From Streptomyces scopuliridis RB72 (GTDB lineage Bacteria; Actinomycetota; Actinomycetes; Streptomycetales; Streptomycetaceae): a DNA stretch of 64,000 nucleotides. The stretch covers positions 403,367 through 467,366 of the forward strand of contig NZ_JOEI01000009.1 of the NCBI RefSeq assembly GCF_000718095.1, read 5' to 3'. The notes below the pieces were generated by a model that saw only the letters and a program-made list of their open reading frames with translations, was not told the origin of the DNA and did no database searches. Made by a program: the position numbers and the translations under genes. How positions within the stretch are numbered: position 1 is the stretch's first letter; each line of letters starts with the position of its first letter. Positions 1 through 7,227 of this stretch are shown in pieces.

Positions 1-1056
1 ACGATGCGGATGATCCTCGGGCTGGACCGGCCGACCGCCGGCGAGGTACGGGTCGGCGGACATCCCTTCCGGCAGCTGCCGAACGCTCCGCGCCAGGTGG
101 GCGCGCTGCTCGACGCGAAGGCGGTGCACGGCGGGCGCAGCGCGCGCAATCATCTGCTGTCGCTGGCCCAGCTCTCCGGGATCCCGGCCGCGCGGGTCGA
201 CGAGGTGCTCGGGGTCGTCGGCCTCCAGGATGTGGCCAAGAAGCGTTCCAAGGGCTTCTCGCTCGGTATGGGCCAGCGGCTCGGGATCGCGGCGGCGCTG
301 CTCGGCGATCCGCAGGTGCTGCTGTTCGACGAGCCGGTGAACGGGCTGGACCCCGAGGGCATCCTCTGGGTCCGGAATCTGATGAAGCAGCTGGCCTCCG
401 AGGGCCGTACCGTCTTCGTCTCGTCGCATCTGATGAGCGAGATGGCGGTGACCGCCGACCATCTGATAGTGATCGGGCGCGGTCAGCTGCTCGCCGATAT
501 GACGATCAAGGATTTCATCTCGGCCAACTCCGCGGACTTCGCTCGCGTACGCACCCCGGAGACCGATCCGCAGCGGCGCGAGAAGCTGACCACGGCGCTC
601 GCCGAGGCGGGCGGCCAGGTGCTGTCCGAGCCGGACGGGGCTCTGCGGGTCACGGGGCTGCCGCTGCCGAGGATCAGCGATCTGGCGCACGAGGCGGAGG
701 TACGCCTCTGGGAGCTCTCGCCGCACCAGGCCTCGCTGGAGGAGGCGTACATGCGGATGACCCAGAGCGCCGTGGACTACCGCTCGACGGCCGACGCGCT
801 GGCCGGCTTCGAGCCGCCGTACCAGCCCGGCTACGGGCCCCCGCAGGGCTCGGTGGCGCCCGTCGTCCCTGAGGTGCCGCAGCAGGGCTGGTACGCCCCG
901 CCGCCGCCCGGTGCCAACCCGTACGCGGGCGCTCCCCCGGCCTCGGCACCGACGTCGGCACCCGCGTCGGCACCCGCGTCCGCACCGCCGGCCGCTCCCG
1001 CGGCGGCGCCCGCCGCAGACATGACGAAGAGCGACAGCAACGAGGACGCCCGATGA
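1..1056 (+). CDS. ABC transporter ATP-binding protein, 5' end outside window
   Basis: This is the cytoplasmic ATPase of an ABC-2 type exporter. The open frame is already running at base 1, and the first residues (MRMILGLDRPTAGE) are those that normally follow Walker A, so the N-terminus with the P-loop lies upstream. Visible are the signature region (FSLGMGQRLGIA, about residues 87-98), Walker B (VLLFDEPVNGLDPEG) and the switch histidine (FVSSHLMSE). After about residue 260 comes an unusual 80-90 residue Pro/Ala/Tyr-rich tail ending in Ser-Ala-Pro repeats, which is not part of the ATPase fold. The stop overlaps the permease start by 4 bp (ATGA), so the two are translationally coupled. Substrate unknown. 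Confidence 0.93.
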   Translation, partial: TMRMILGLDRPTAGEVRVGGHPFRQLPNAPRQVGALLDAKAVHGGRSARNHLLSLAQLSGIPAARVDEVLGVVGLQDVAKKRSKGFSLGMGQRLGIAAALLGDPQVLLFDEPVNGLDPEGILWVRNLMKQLASEGRTVFVSSHLMSEMAVTADHLIVIGRGQLLADMTIKDFISANSADFARVRTPETDPQRREKLTTALAEAGGQVLSEPDGALRVTGLPLPRISDLAHEAEVRLWELSPHQASLEEAYMRMTQSAVDYRSTADALAGFEPPYQPGYGPPQGSVAPVVPEVPQQGWYAPPPPGANPYAGAPPASAPTSAPASAPASAPPAAPAAAPAADMTKSDSNEDAR

Positions 1057-1928
1057 CGACCCCGTACCAGCAGCCTCCGCAGCCCCAGACGCCGCAGCAG
1101 TCCCCGCAGTGGCAGGGCGGCCCCTCGGCCGGCTACACCTCGCCGATCCCGGTCCGCCGGGCCCATCTCGGCGACGCCCTGGCCTCCGAGTGGACGAAGC
1201 TCCGTTCCGTACGGTCCACGATGTGGACCCTCGGCGTCATGATCGTGCTGATGCTGGGCATCGGCCTGCTCACCGCCCTGGTGATCTCCACCGTCTCCAG
1301 CGAGCCGGAGATTCCCAGCGGCCAGGAAGTGCTCTCCCTCGGGTTCTTCGGTGTGCTGCTCGGCTCGATGTGCGTGATCACGCTGGGCGTGCTGACGATC
1401 GCCTCGGAGTACGGCACGGGCATGATCCGTACGACCCTCACCGCCTGCCCGAGCCGGGGCCGGGTGCTGGTGGCCAAGTCGCTGGTCTTCTTCCTGCTGG
1501 TCTTCGTGATCTCGATGGTGATCACGATGACCGTGTCGGCGCTCCAGCTCTCGATCCTGGGCGCGCAGTCGCCCGACGGCGGAGCCTGGCTGCGGGCGAC
1601 GGCCGGGGTCAGCCTCTATCTGGCGACGCTCGGGCTGCTCTCGCTGGCGATCGGCACGCTGATCCGGCACTCCGCCGGGGCGATCACCATCATGATCGGT
1701 GTGGTGCTGCTGCCGCTGGTGCTGGCGATGTTCATGTTCTCGGACTCGCTCACGGCGCTGCGCGAGTTCATGTTCGACTACTCGATCCCGAACCAGATGG
1801 CGGCGTTCTACAGCGACAGTATCCGCGTCTCCGGGCCGTCGGGCTGGGAGCCGCTGTGGATCCTGCTGGGCGTGACGGCGGTCGCGATGGTGGCGGCGTT
1901 CTTCTCGCTCGACAAGCGCGACGTCTGA
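1053..1928 (+). CDS. ABC-2 type transporter permease
   Basis: This 291-residue membrane protein is the partner of the preceding ATPase. The first about 45 residues are hydrophilic and rich in Gln/Pro (QQPPQPQTPQQSPQ), and then six hydrophobic stretches follow, starting at about residue 62 (MWTLGVMIVLMLGIGLLTAL) and ending near the C-terminus. The pattern ..LRSVRSTMWTL... at the first helix is typical of ABC-2 permeases that move small peptides, lipids or drugs. The ATG lies inside the end of the ATPase gene. Substrate cannot be read from sequence. Confidence 0.9.
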   Translation: MTTPYQQPPQPQTPQQSPQWQGGPSAGYTSPIPVRRAHLGDALASEWTKLRSVRSTMWTLGVMIVLMLGIGLLTALVISTVSSEPEIPSGQEVLSLGFFGVLLGSMCVITLGVLTIASEYGTGMIRTTLTACPSRGRVLVAKSLVFFLLVFVISMVITMTVSALQLSILGAQSPDGGAWLRATAGVSLYLATLGLLSLAIGTLIRHSAGAITIMIGVVLLPLVLAMFMFSDSLTALREFMFDYSIPNQMAAFYSDSIRVSGPSGWEPLWILLGVTAVAMVAAFFSLDKRDV

Positions 1929-1962
1929 TCCGTCCCGCGTTCTGCCGGTGACCGGCGTCCGG

Positions 1963-2292
1963 TCAGTACTTCGGCGCGTTACGGGACCGCTGCACCCGCG
2001 TGGTGCGGCGGTCCTTCGCGTTCCAGCACGCCTGGTGCCAGTGCCGACGGTCGTCGACACCGCCGTACTCCGGCCAGGCCACCACATGCGGCACCGCGCC
2101 GGGGATCTCCTGGTCGCAGCCGGGGCAGCGGTAGCGTTTGCCCGCGGCGCTCGCCCCGGCGACATGGCGCACCGACCAGTTCTCGCCCTCCCAGAACTCC
2201 GACCGCTGGAAGCCGCCGTACCGGTCCCCCGCCTCGCCTGCTCGCTCGGTCGGGTTCTCGCCGCCTCGGGGGCGGTTGCGGCGCGGGGACAC
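1963..2292 (-). CDS. Small Cys/His-rich conserved protein
   Basis: A 109-residue hydrophilic protein. I placed the start at GTG 2292, which has a GAGGTG ribosome site 6 bases upstream, rather than at the longer open frame to 2445. The C-terminal half contains CPGC (from YRCPGCDQEIPG) and HWHQACW, a spacing that suggests one bound zinc ion, and it ends in a basic segment (RRTTRVQRSRNAPKY). I remember similar proteins in Streptomyces under the uninformative label ATP/GTP-binding protein, but I see no P-loop here. The function is unknown. It is convergent with the transporter and divergent from the next gene. Confidence 0.8.
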   Translation of the reverse strand: MSPRRNRPRGGENPTERAGEAGDRYGGFQRSEFWEGENWSVRHVAGASAAGKRYRCPGCDQEIPGAVPHVVAWPEYGGVDDRRHWHQACWNAKDRRTTRVQRSRNAPKY

Positions 2293-2503
2293 AGGACACC
2301 TCACGGGGCAGACAGCACGGTTCCGCTCCAGCCTACGGCCCGCGACATGGGGTACACGTCCCTCGCGGCGTGAGTCCGCCATGCGTACGGACGGCACTGA
2401 CCGGACAATCGCAAGAATTTCCAAAGCGGGCCGTGCCTTTGGCACGTGTCAGACGTTGTTGCCAGTAGGGGGAGTCGCGTCGGCCGCAAGGAGGCAGAAG
2501 GCG

Positions 2504-3532
2504 ATGCGTGTTGGAGCTTTTGTACTGGCCGCCCAGTTCCCGGGCCAGGGACAGGGGGAGGCGCTGCACCGTGCGGTGCGCACCACGGAGCTGGCGGAGG
2601 AATCCGGGCTCGACTCGGTCTGGCTCGCCGAGCACCATTTCGTGCCGTACGGCGTCTGTCCGTCGGCCGTGACCCTGGCCGGCGTGCTCCTCGGCCGTAC
2701 CCGCCACATCCGGGTGGGGACGGCGGTCAGCGTGTTGCCGAACGTACATCCGGTGGCGCTGGGCGAGCAGGCGGCGCTGCTGCATCTCGTCTCCGGCGGC
2801 CGGTTCACGCTCGGTGTGGGGCGCGGCGGCCCCTGGGTCGATCTGGAGGTCTTCGGCACCGGCCTGCGGGCCTACGAGGAGGACTTCCCGGAATCCCTCG
2901 CCCTGTTGCTGCGCTGGCTGCGCGAGCCGCGCGTGGAGGCGTCGGGGGAACGGTTCCGCTTCCGCGAGGTCCCCGTCGTACCGCGCCCCGACGAGCTGAT
3001 CGAACCGAGCACGGGCCCCGAGACCGTCATGGCCTGCACCTCCCCCAAGAGCGTCAGACTCGCCGCCGAACACGGCCTGCCGATGCTGCTCGGCATGCAC
3101 TGCGGCGACGAGGAGAAGGCGGAGATGGTCGCCCTGTGGCGTACGCACGCGCGCGCGGCGGGCCGTGCGGCGGACGAGATCGCCGGCGCCGCGCATGTGT
3201 CGGCCGGGGTGGCGCAGATCGCCGAAGGCCGCGCGGAGGCGACCGAGACGCTCGTCAAGGCGATGCCCGGCTGGCTGCGCCAGGGCCTGGGCGCCCATGT
3301 CACGGTCGACGGAAGAATCCGCGCGATGCGGGACCCTGTGGAGTACACCGAACTGCTCTGCGGCCTCCACCCGGTGGGCCCGCCCCGGCTGGCCGCGGAC
3401 CGGCTGGCGGCCACCGCGGAGCGCACCGGCATCACCCGCTTCGCCCTGCTCGTGGAAGGCTCGGGCGATCTGGCGACGACGGAGGAGAACGTACGGCGGC
3501 TGGGCGCGGACGTACTGCCCCAACTCGCCTGA
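2504..3532 (+). CDS. LLM-class flavin/F420-dependent oxidoreductase
   Basis: A 342-residue luciferase-like monooxygenase family protein with a TIM-barrel fold using FMN or F420. The start at ATG 2504 follows an AAGGAGG site. The family hallmarks near the N-terminus are visible: MRVGAFVLAAQFPGQ, then AEESGLDSVWLAEHHF with the conserved Glu-His-His, then RTRHIRVGTAVSVLPNVHPV, and GGRFTLGVGRGGP. The family oxidises or reduces aldehydes, F420-linked substrates or aromatic compounds. The precise substrate is unknown. A strong hairpin follows the stop codon. Confidence 0.9.
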   Translation: MRVGAFVLAAQFPGQGQGEALHRAVRTTELAEESGLDSVWLAEHHFVPYGVCPSAVTLAGVLLGRTRHIRVGTAVSVLPNVHPVALGEQAALLHLVSGGRFTLGVGRGGPWVDLEVFGTGLRAYEEDFPESLALLLRWLREPRVEASGERFRFREVPVVPRPDELIEPSTGPETVMACTSPKSVRLAAEHGLPMLLGMHCGDEEKAEMVALWRTHARAAGRAADEIAGAAHVSAGVAQIAEGRAEATETLVKAMPGWLRQGLGAHVTVDGRIRAMRDPVEYTELLCGLHPVGPPRLAADRLAATAERTGITRFALLVEGSGDLATTEENVRRLGADVLPQLA

Positions 3533-3537
3533 GCGAC

Positions 3538-3585
3538 GCTGCCGCTCCGACACCATGGCCACCGGACACGGTGCGGAGCGGCAGC
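3538..3585. terminator. Bidirectional hairpin between convergent genes
   Basis: Perfect 12-bp arms (GCTGCCGCTCCG at 3538-3549 and its complement at 3574-3585) flank a 24-base loop between the stop codons of the converging oxidoreductase and SCO5389-type genes. There is no T-run, as is common for Streptomyces terminators. Confidence 0.75.
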
Positions 3586-3593
3586 AAGAGGCG

Positions 3594-3986
3594 TCAGCAG
3601 TCCCGGAGTTCGGGTGACTGGTTGAGCAACTGGGCCCTCACCGAGGTGAAGCGGGCCAGCCGCTCGTCGACCGAGGAGTCCAGCGGGAACACCGCGACAC
3701 GGTGGCAGTTCTGGAATGCGAGACGCACCCCGAAGTGCCGCTGCAGCGCGCCGCGAATGGCATCACTCGCGAGCGCGCGCAACAGCTGACCACGTGCTTG
3801 CTCGTCCGGCGGGGGCGTCTGGTTGTCGGCGAACTGTCCACCGTCCACCTTCAGCTGTGCCACCAGAGAACTGATCATCTCCCATGCGTAGGGCAGGGAG
3901 GTCCGGACGCAGTCGACGAAAGCCGCTTCGTCGACCTCGCCTCGCTCGGCCTGATCCAACAGCGCCGGTGAGACGTCGAGCGACAT
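3594..3986 (-). CDS. SCO5389 family protein, unknown function
   Basis: A 130-residue soluble acidic protein. The start at ATG 3986 has GAGAGGAGA just upstream; the open frame to 4127 has no comparable site. The sequence starts [20 protein letters not shown] and contains a mid-region Pro/Asp linker ([12 protein letters not shown]) and a C-terminal half with [18 protein letters not shown]. There are no membrane segments or catalytic motifs that I can name. I recall this as a conserved Streptomyces family named after the S. coelicolor locus and lying next to nucS, which fits the position here. The role is not known to me. Confidence 0.85.
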   Translation of the reverse strand: MSLDVSPALLDQAERGEVDEAAFVDCVRTSLPYAWEMISSLVAQLKVDGGQFADNQTPPPDEQARGQLLRALASDAIRGALQRHFGVRLAFQNCHRVAVFPLDSSVDERLARFTSVRAQLLNQSPELRDC

Positions 3987-4198
3987 GGGTTCTCCTCTCG
4001 CGACCCCGGGAGGCGGGGTCTTACGGGCAGGGAAGGAGGCGACGACGACGCAGCGTGCACGACCGGCGACCTCCTGCATCCACGTTAGGCGCGCTGTCCG
4101 GACCACACCAGCAGAATGGGAACACAACCGGCCAACAACGAACGGGGCTTCCGGGGCGAATCGCGCGCGGTGGCGGCAGTCGAGTAGCGTTGCCGACC

Positions 4199-4870
4199 AT
4201 GCGCCTCGTCATTGCCCGCTGCTCCGTCGACTACGCGGGCCGGCTCACCGCCCACCTGCCCTCCGCACCCCGCCTCATCCTGGTCAAGGCCGACGGAAGT
4301 GTGTCGATCCACGCCGATGACCGGGCGTACAAACCCCTCAACTGGATGTCACCGCCCTGCACGCTGAAGGAAGGCGCCGACGCGGACGCCGGTGTGTGGA
4401 CCGTCGTGAACAAGGCGGGCGAAAAATTGATCATCACCATGGAGGAGGTCCTCCACGATTCCTCGCACGAACTGGGCGTCGATCCCGGCCTCATCAAAGA
4501 CGGCGTAGAAGCACACCTTCAGGAGCTGCTGGCCGACCGGATCGAGACGCTCGGCGAGGGCTACACGCTGATCCGCCGCGAGTACCCGACGGCGATCGGG
4601 CCGGTGGACATCCTGTGCCGGGACGCGGACGGCGTGACGGTGGCGGTGGAGATCAAGCGGCGCGGTGAGATCGACGGCGTGGAACAGCTGACGCGCTACC
4701 TGGAGCTGCTGAACCGGGATCCTCATCTGGCGCCGGTGCGGGGGGTGTTCGCGGCGCAGGAGATCAAACCGCAGGCGCGGGTGCTGGCGACGGACCGGGG
4801 TATTGGGTGTGTGGTGCTGGACTACAACGGGCTGAGGGGCATCGAGGACGACAAGTTGCGGTTGTTCTGA
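4199..4870 (+). CDS. nucS: Mismatch-specific endonuclease NucS (EndoMS)
   Basis: A 223-residue nuclease that cuts both strands at mismatched bases and gives actinobacteria MutS/MutL-independent mismatch correction. The length is normal. The N-terminal DNA-binding domain starts [16 protein letters not shown] and includes the aromatic region around NWM (residues 48-50). The C-terminal restriction-enzyme-like core shows GPVDILC (Asp137), VAVEIKRR (Glu151, Lys153) and [10 protein letters not shown], the PD-(D/E)XK catalytic set with its downstream Gln-Tyr motif. ATG 4199 is the start used by the family. The C-terminus (EDDKLRLF) resembles the sliding-clamp-binding tail of the family. It is transcribed alone; GC-rich repeats follow. 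Confidence 0.95.
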   Translation: MRLVIARCSVDYAGRLTAHLPSAPRLILVKADGSVSIHADDRAYKPLNWMSPPCTLKEGADADAGVWTVVNKAGEKLIITMEEVLHDSSHELGVDPGLIKDGVEAHLQELLADRIETLGEGYTLIRREYPTAIGPVDILCRDADGVTVAVEIKRRGEIDGVEQLTRYLELLNRDPHLAPVRGVFAAQEIKPQARVLATDRGIGCVVLDYNGLRGIEDDKLRLF

Positions 4871-4884
4871 CGGGTCGCCGTCTG

Positions 4885-5061
4885 GCGGTGCGCTTCCCGG
4901 CGGGGGGGGCGTGGGCGCGGTGCGCCTCCCGGCGGGGGGTCGTGGTGCGGGTCGCGGTGTCTCGTGCCGGGTGCCGGGGCGGTGCGCCGTCCGGCGGGGG
5001 TACGGGTGCGTCGTCGTGGTGCCGGGTGCCGGGGCGGTGCGCCGTCCGGCGGGGGTACGGG
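4885..5061. repeat. GC-rich imperfect direct repeats downstream of nucS
   Basis: Four copies of a roughly 22-bp core (GCGGTGCGC, then CCGGCGGGGG) start at 4885, 4917, 4979 and 5034. The last two belong to a perfect 43-bp direct repeat (4964-5006 and 5019-5061, period 55), and a shortened fifth trace of the left half lies at 5098-5113. The 303-bp interval 4871-5173 holds no credible gene: the open frames across it are low-complexity Arg/Gly/Val strings. Confidence 0.8.
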
Positions 5062-5118
5062 GTGCGGGGTGCGTTGTGGTGCGGGGCGCGGTGGGTGGTG
5101 CCGGGTGCCGGGGTCTCC

Positions 5119-5195
5119 GGAGGTGCGTGTCCGGACTGCTTTCCTCACCGCGCTCCGCGCGAGCTGCGACGCTTTACGTCCGGACACGCACCTCC
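5119..5195. terminator. 18-bp perfect inverted repeat between convergent genes
   Basis: GGAGGTGCGTGTCCGGAC at 5119-5136 is matched exactly by its complement at 5178-5195, with a 41-base spacer. The right arm lies inside the last codons of the TetR gene (encoding EEVRVRT). It sits where nucS and the TetR gene converge, so a terminator is the simplest reading. The long spacer makes other roles possible. Confidence 0.55.
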
Positions 5196-5794
5196 TCCGA
5201 CCCCGACCCCCTCCCCCCGGCGGTGAGTTCGAGGGACAGCGCGCCGTGGAGCCGGGTCCAGAAGGTCAGGGCCCGGTGGAGGGTCGCCGGTGAGGCCGGG
5301 TGGTCGCCCGCCCACTGGCGGTGGTCTTCGAGGTGCGTGGCGAACGGCGTCGTGGGACGGTCCGAGGGTTGGGCGGTGTAGGCGTCGAGCAGGGTCGCCA
5401 TGATCTCGGAGGAGATGGCGGTGATGTCGTCGGGCGCGTGGTAGCCCGGGACGGGTGTGCCGTAGATGAGGAAGTACCGGTGGGGGTCGGCCAGCGCCCA
5501 TGCCCGCAGGGCGTGCGCCAGCCCGGCCACGTCGGCGCCGGAGTCGTGGGCCGCGCGGATGGTGTCCGCGAGGCTTCGGTACGCGTCCCTGATGAGCTCG
5601 GTGATCAGCTCGTCGCGGCCGGCGAAGTACCGGTAGAGCGCGGGGCCGCTCATGCCCATCTGCTTGGCGATCGCGTTGAGGGAGAGCGCTGACGCCCCCG
5701 CCGTGGCGATCTGCTCCCACGCGCGTTCCTTGACCTCCGCGCGCACCTGACCGCGGTAGCGCTCGCGTGGGGTCTTCGTGCCCGGTTCTGCCAT
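5174..5794 (-). CDS. TetR/AcrR family transcriptional regulator
   Basis: A 206-residue one-component repressor. The N-terminal helix-turn-helix is clear at about residues 27-62: IATAGASALSLNAIAKQMGMSGPALYRYFAGRDELI. The C-terminal domain (WALADPHRYFLIYGTPVPGY...) is of the TetR_C type seen in regulators next to reductases. It is divergently transcribed from the quinone oxidoreductase across a 133-bp gap with a near-palindrome over the promoter, so it probably represses that gene and itself. The gene pair separates nucS from the ATPase gene that follows it in related genomes as I remember them, suggesting an insertion. Confidence 0.9.
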   Translation of the reverse strand: MAEPGTKTPRERYRGQVRAEVKERAWEQIATAGASALSLNAIAKQMGMSGPALYRYFAGRDELITELIRDAYRSLADTIRAAHDSGADVAGLAHALRAWALADPHRYFLIYGTPVPGYHAPDDITAISSEIMATLLDAYTAQPSDRPTTPFATHLEDHRQWAGDHPASPATLHRALTFWTRLHGALSLELTAGGRGSGSEEVRVRT

Positions 5795-5862
5795 GACCTG
5801 CCACCTTCCACACCTGCGCGACTACATCATCAAGATTTAGTTAGAGGCTATCACGCGACCTA

Positions 5863-5904
5863 TTGACACTCCCCTGTCGTGGCGTTACAACTTATAACGA
5901 ACGC
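5863..5904 (+). promoter_or_regulatory. Promoter and candidate TetR operator for the oxidoreductase gene
   Basis: TTGACA at 5863-5868 is followed after 16 bases by TTACAA (5885-5890), a plausible sigma-70-type promoter pointing to the gene at 5928. Over the -10 lies an imperfect palindrome GTTACAACTTATAAC (5884-5898), nested in GCGTT...AACGC arms (5882-5886, 5900-5904). A repressor bound here would block RNA polymerase. Assignment to the adjacent TetR is inferred. Confidence 0.5.
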
Positions 5905-5927
5905 GAGATCAAGTAACGGAGGTCGTC

Positions 5928-6959
5928 ATGAACGCTGAAGGACTCGTCGAGGTCGTCCTGCCGGGCAAGGTGGAGCCGGAAGGGCTGCAGATCCGGCGCG
6001 GAGCCGTCCCCGCCGCGGGCCCGGGGCAGGTCGTGATCCGGATGGAGGCGACCGGGATCTCCTTCGCCGAGCAGCAGATGCGCCGCGGCAAGTACTACGA
6101 CCAGCCGGCGTTCCCCTTCGTGCCCGGGTACGACCTGGTCGGCACGGTGGTGGCGACCGGCGAGGGCGTCGAACCGGACCTGGCAGGCACCCGGGTGGCC
6201 GCGCTGGTCAAGGTCGGCGGCTGGGCCAGCCATGTGCTCGTCGACGCGGCGGACGCGGTCGAGGTTCCCGCCGGAATCGGCGCGGCGGAGGCGGAGACCC
6301 TGGTGGTCAACGGCATCACCGCCTGGCAGATGCTGCACCGCAAGGCACGGATCCGCGCGGGGCAGACCATCGTGGTGCACGGCGCCAACGGCGGCGTCGG
6401 CTCGGTCCTGATCCAACTCGCCCACGCCGCAGGCGTGAAGGTGATCGGTACGGCGTCAGCCCGCCACCACGACGCCCTGCGGGAACGGGGCGTCACTCCG
6501 ATCGACTACCGCACCGAGGACGTCGCCGCGCGGGTCCGCGAGCTGGCCCCCGCTGGGGTGGACGCCGTCTTCGACCACGTCGGCGGCCGGGGCATCGTCG
6601 ATTCCTGGAGCCTCCTCGCGCCCGGCGGCACGCTCGTCTCGTACGGCAGCGCCTCCACCCGGGACGACGAGGGCTCCAAGCAGTGGCCCGTGCTCAAGCT
6701 GCTCGGCCGGGTGTGGCTGTGGAACGCGCTGCCCAACCGCCGCCGCGCGTACTTCTTCAACGTCTGGGCCGGGCGCGCCCTGGCCAAAGCTCGGTTCCGG
6801 GCCCGGCTGCGCTCCGACCTCACCCAGGTCTTCGCCGCCCTCCAGCGCGGTGACGTCACCGCCCAGATCGCCGCCCAACTGCCGCTCACCCGCGTCGCGG
6901 ACGCCCTGCGGCTGGCCGAGTCCGGCACCGTCGCCGGAAAGGTCGTGCTGAACCCGTAG
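5928..6959 (+). CDS. Medium-chain zinc-free NADPH:quinone oxidoreductase
   Basis: A 343-residue MDR-superfamily enzyme. ATG 5928 follows a GGAGG site. An N-terminal GroES-like domain (ISFAEQQMRRGKYYDQPAFPFVPGYDLVGTVVATG) lacks the zinc-binding cysteines of alcohol dehydrogenases. The Rossmann domain has VVHGANGGVGSVLIQLAHAAGVKVIGT (about residues 149-175), and FDHVGG follows. These are marks of quinone oxidoreductase/zeta-crystallin-like reductases that use NADPH to reduce quinones or enones. It is probably controlled by the divergent TetR, which may sense an electrophile. Confidence 0.9.
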   Translation: MNAEGLVEVVLPGKVEPEGLQIRRGAVPAAGPGQVVIRMEATGISFAEQQMRRGKYYDQPAFPFVPGYDLVGTVVATGEGVEPDLAGTRVAALVKVGGWASHVLVDAADAVEVPAGIGAAEAETLVVNGITAWQMLHRKARIRAGQTIVVHGANGGVGSVLIQLAHAAGVKVIGTASARHHDALRERGVTPIDYRTEDVAARVRELAPAGVDAVFDHVGGRGIVDSWSLLAPGGTLVSYGSASTRDDEGSKQWPVLKLLGRVWLWNALPNRRRAYFFNVWAGRALAKARFRARLRSDLTQVFAALQRGDVTAQIAAQLPLTRVADALRLAESGTVAGKVVLNP

Positions 6960-7227
6960 CGCATGTCCAGCCGGCCACGGGCCGCTTGTGCGGGCGGTGA
7001 AGGGGGCGCGCAGGGGTCGTGTCCGGGACACTGAAGCGTGATGCGTGGCGCCCGACCGCCCGTCTTCTGACTGTGGGCAGCTGCGCGCCGTACGGGGTTC
7101 TGGGGGTTGTCCCCCGGGAAAGCACAGCATGCCGTCCCGGGCGCGAGCCCCGGAGCGCCACCCGGCGACAACCCGCACCCGGAGAGCGGCGTCGGCCAAC
7201 GACGACGACGCCCTCCGGACCCGCCTG

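Noticed and set aside
831..2165. Long minus-strand open frame (444 codons) opposite the ABC permease
   Set aside because: Low-complexity Arg/His/Asp composition typical of the mirror of a high-GC gene; the plus-strand ATPase and permease have clear motifs.
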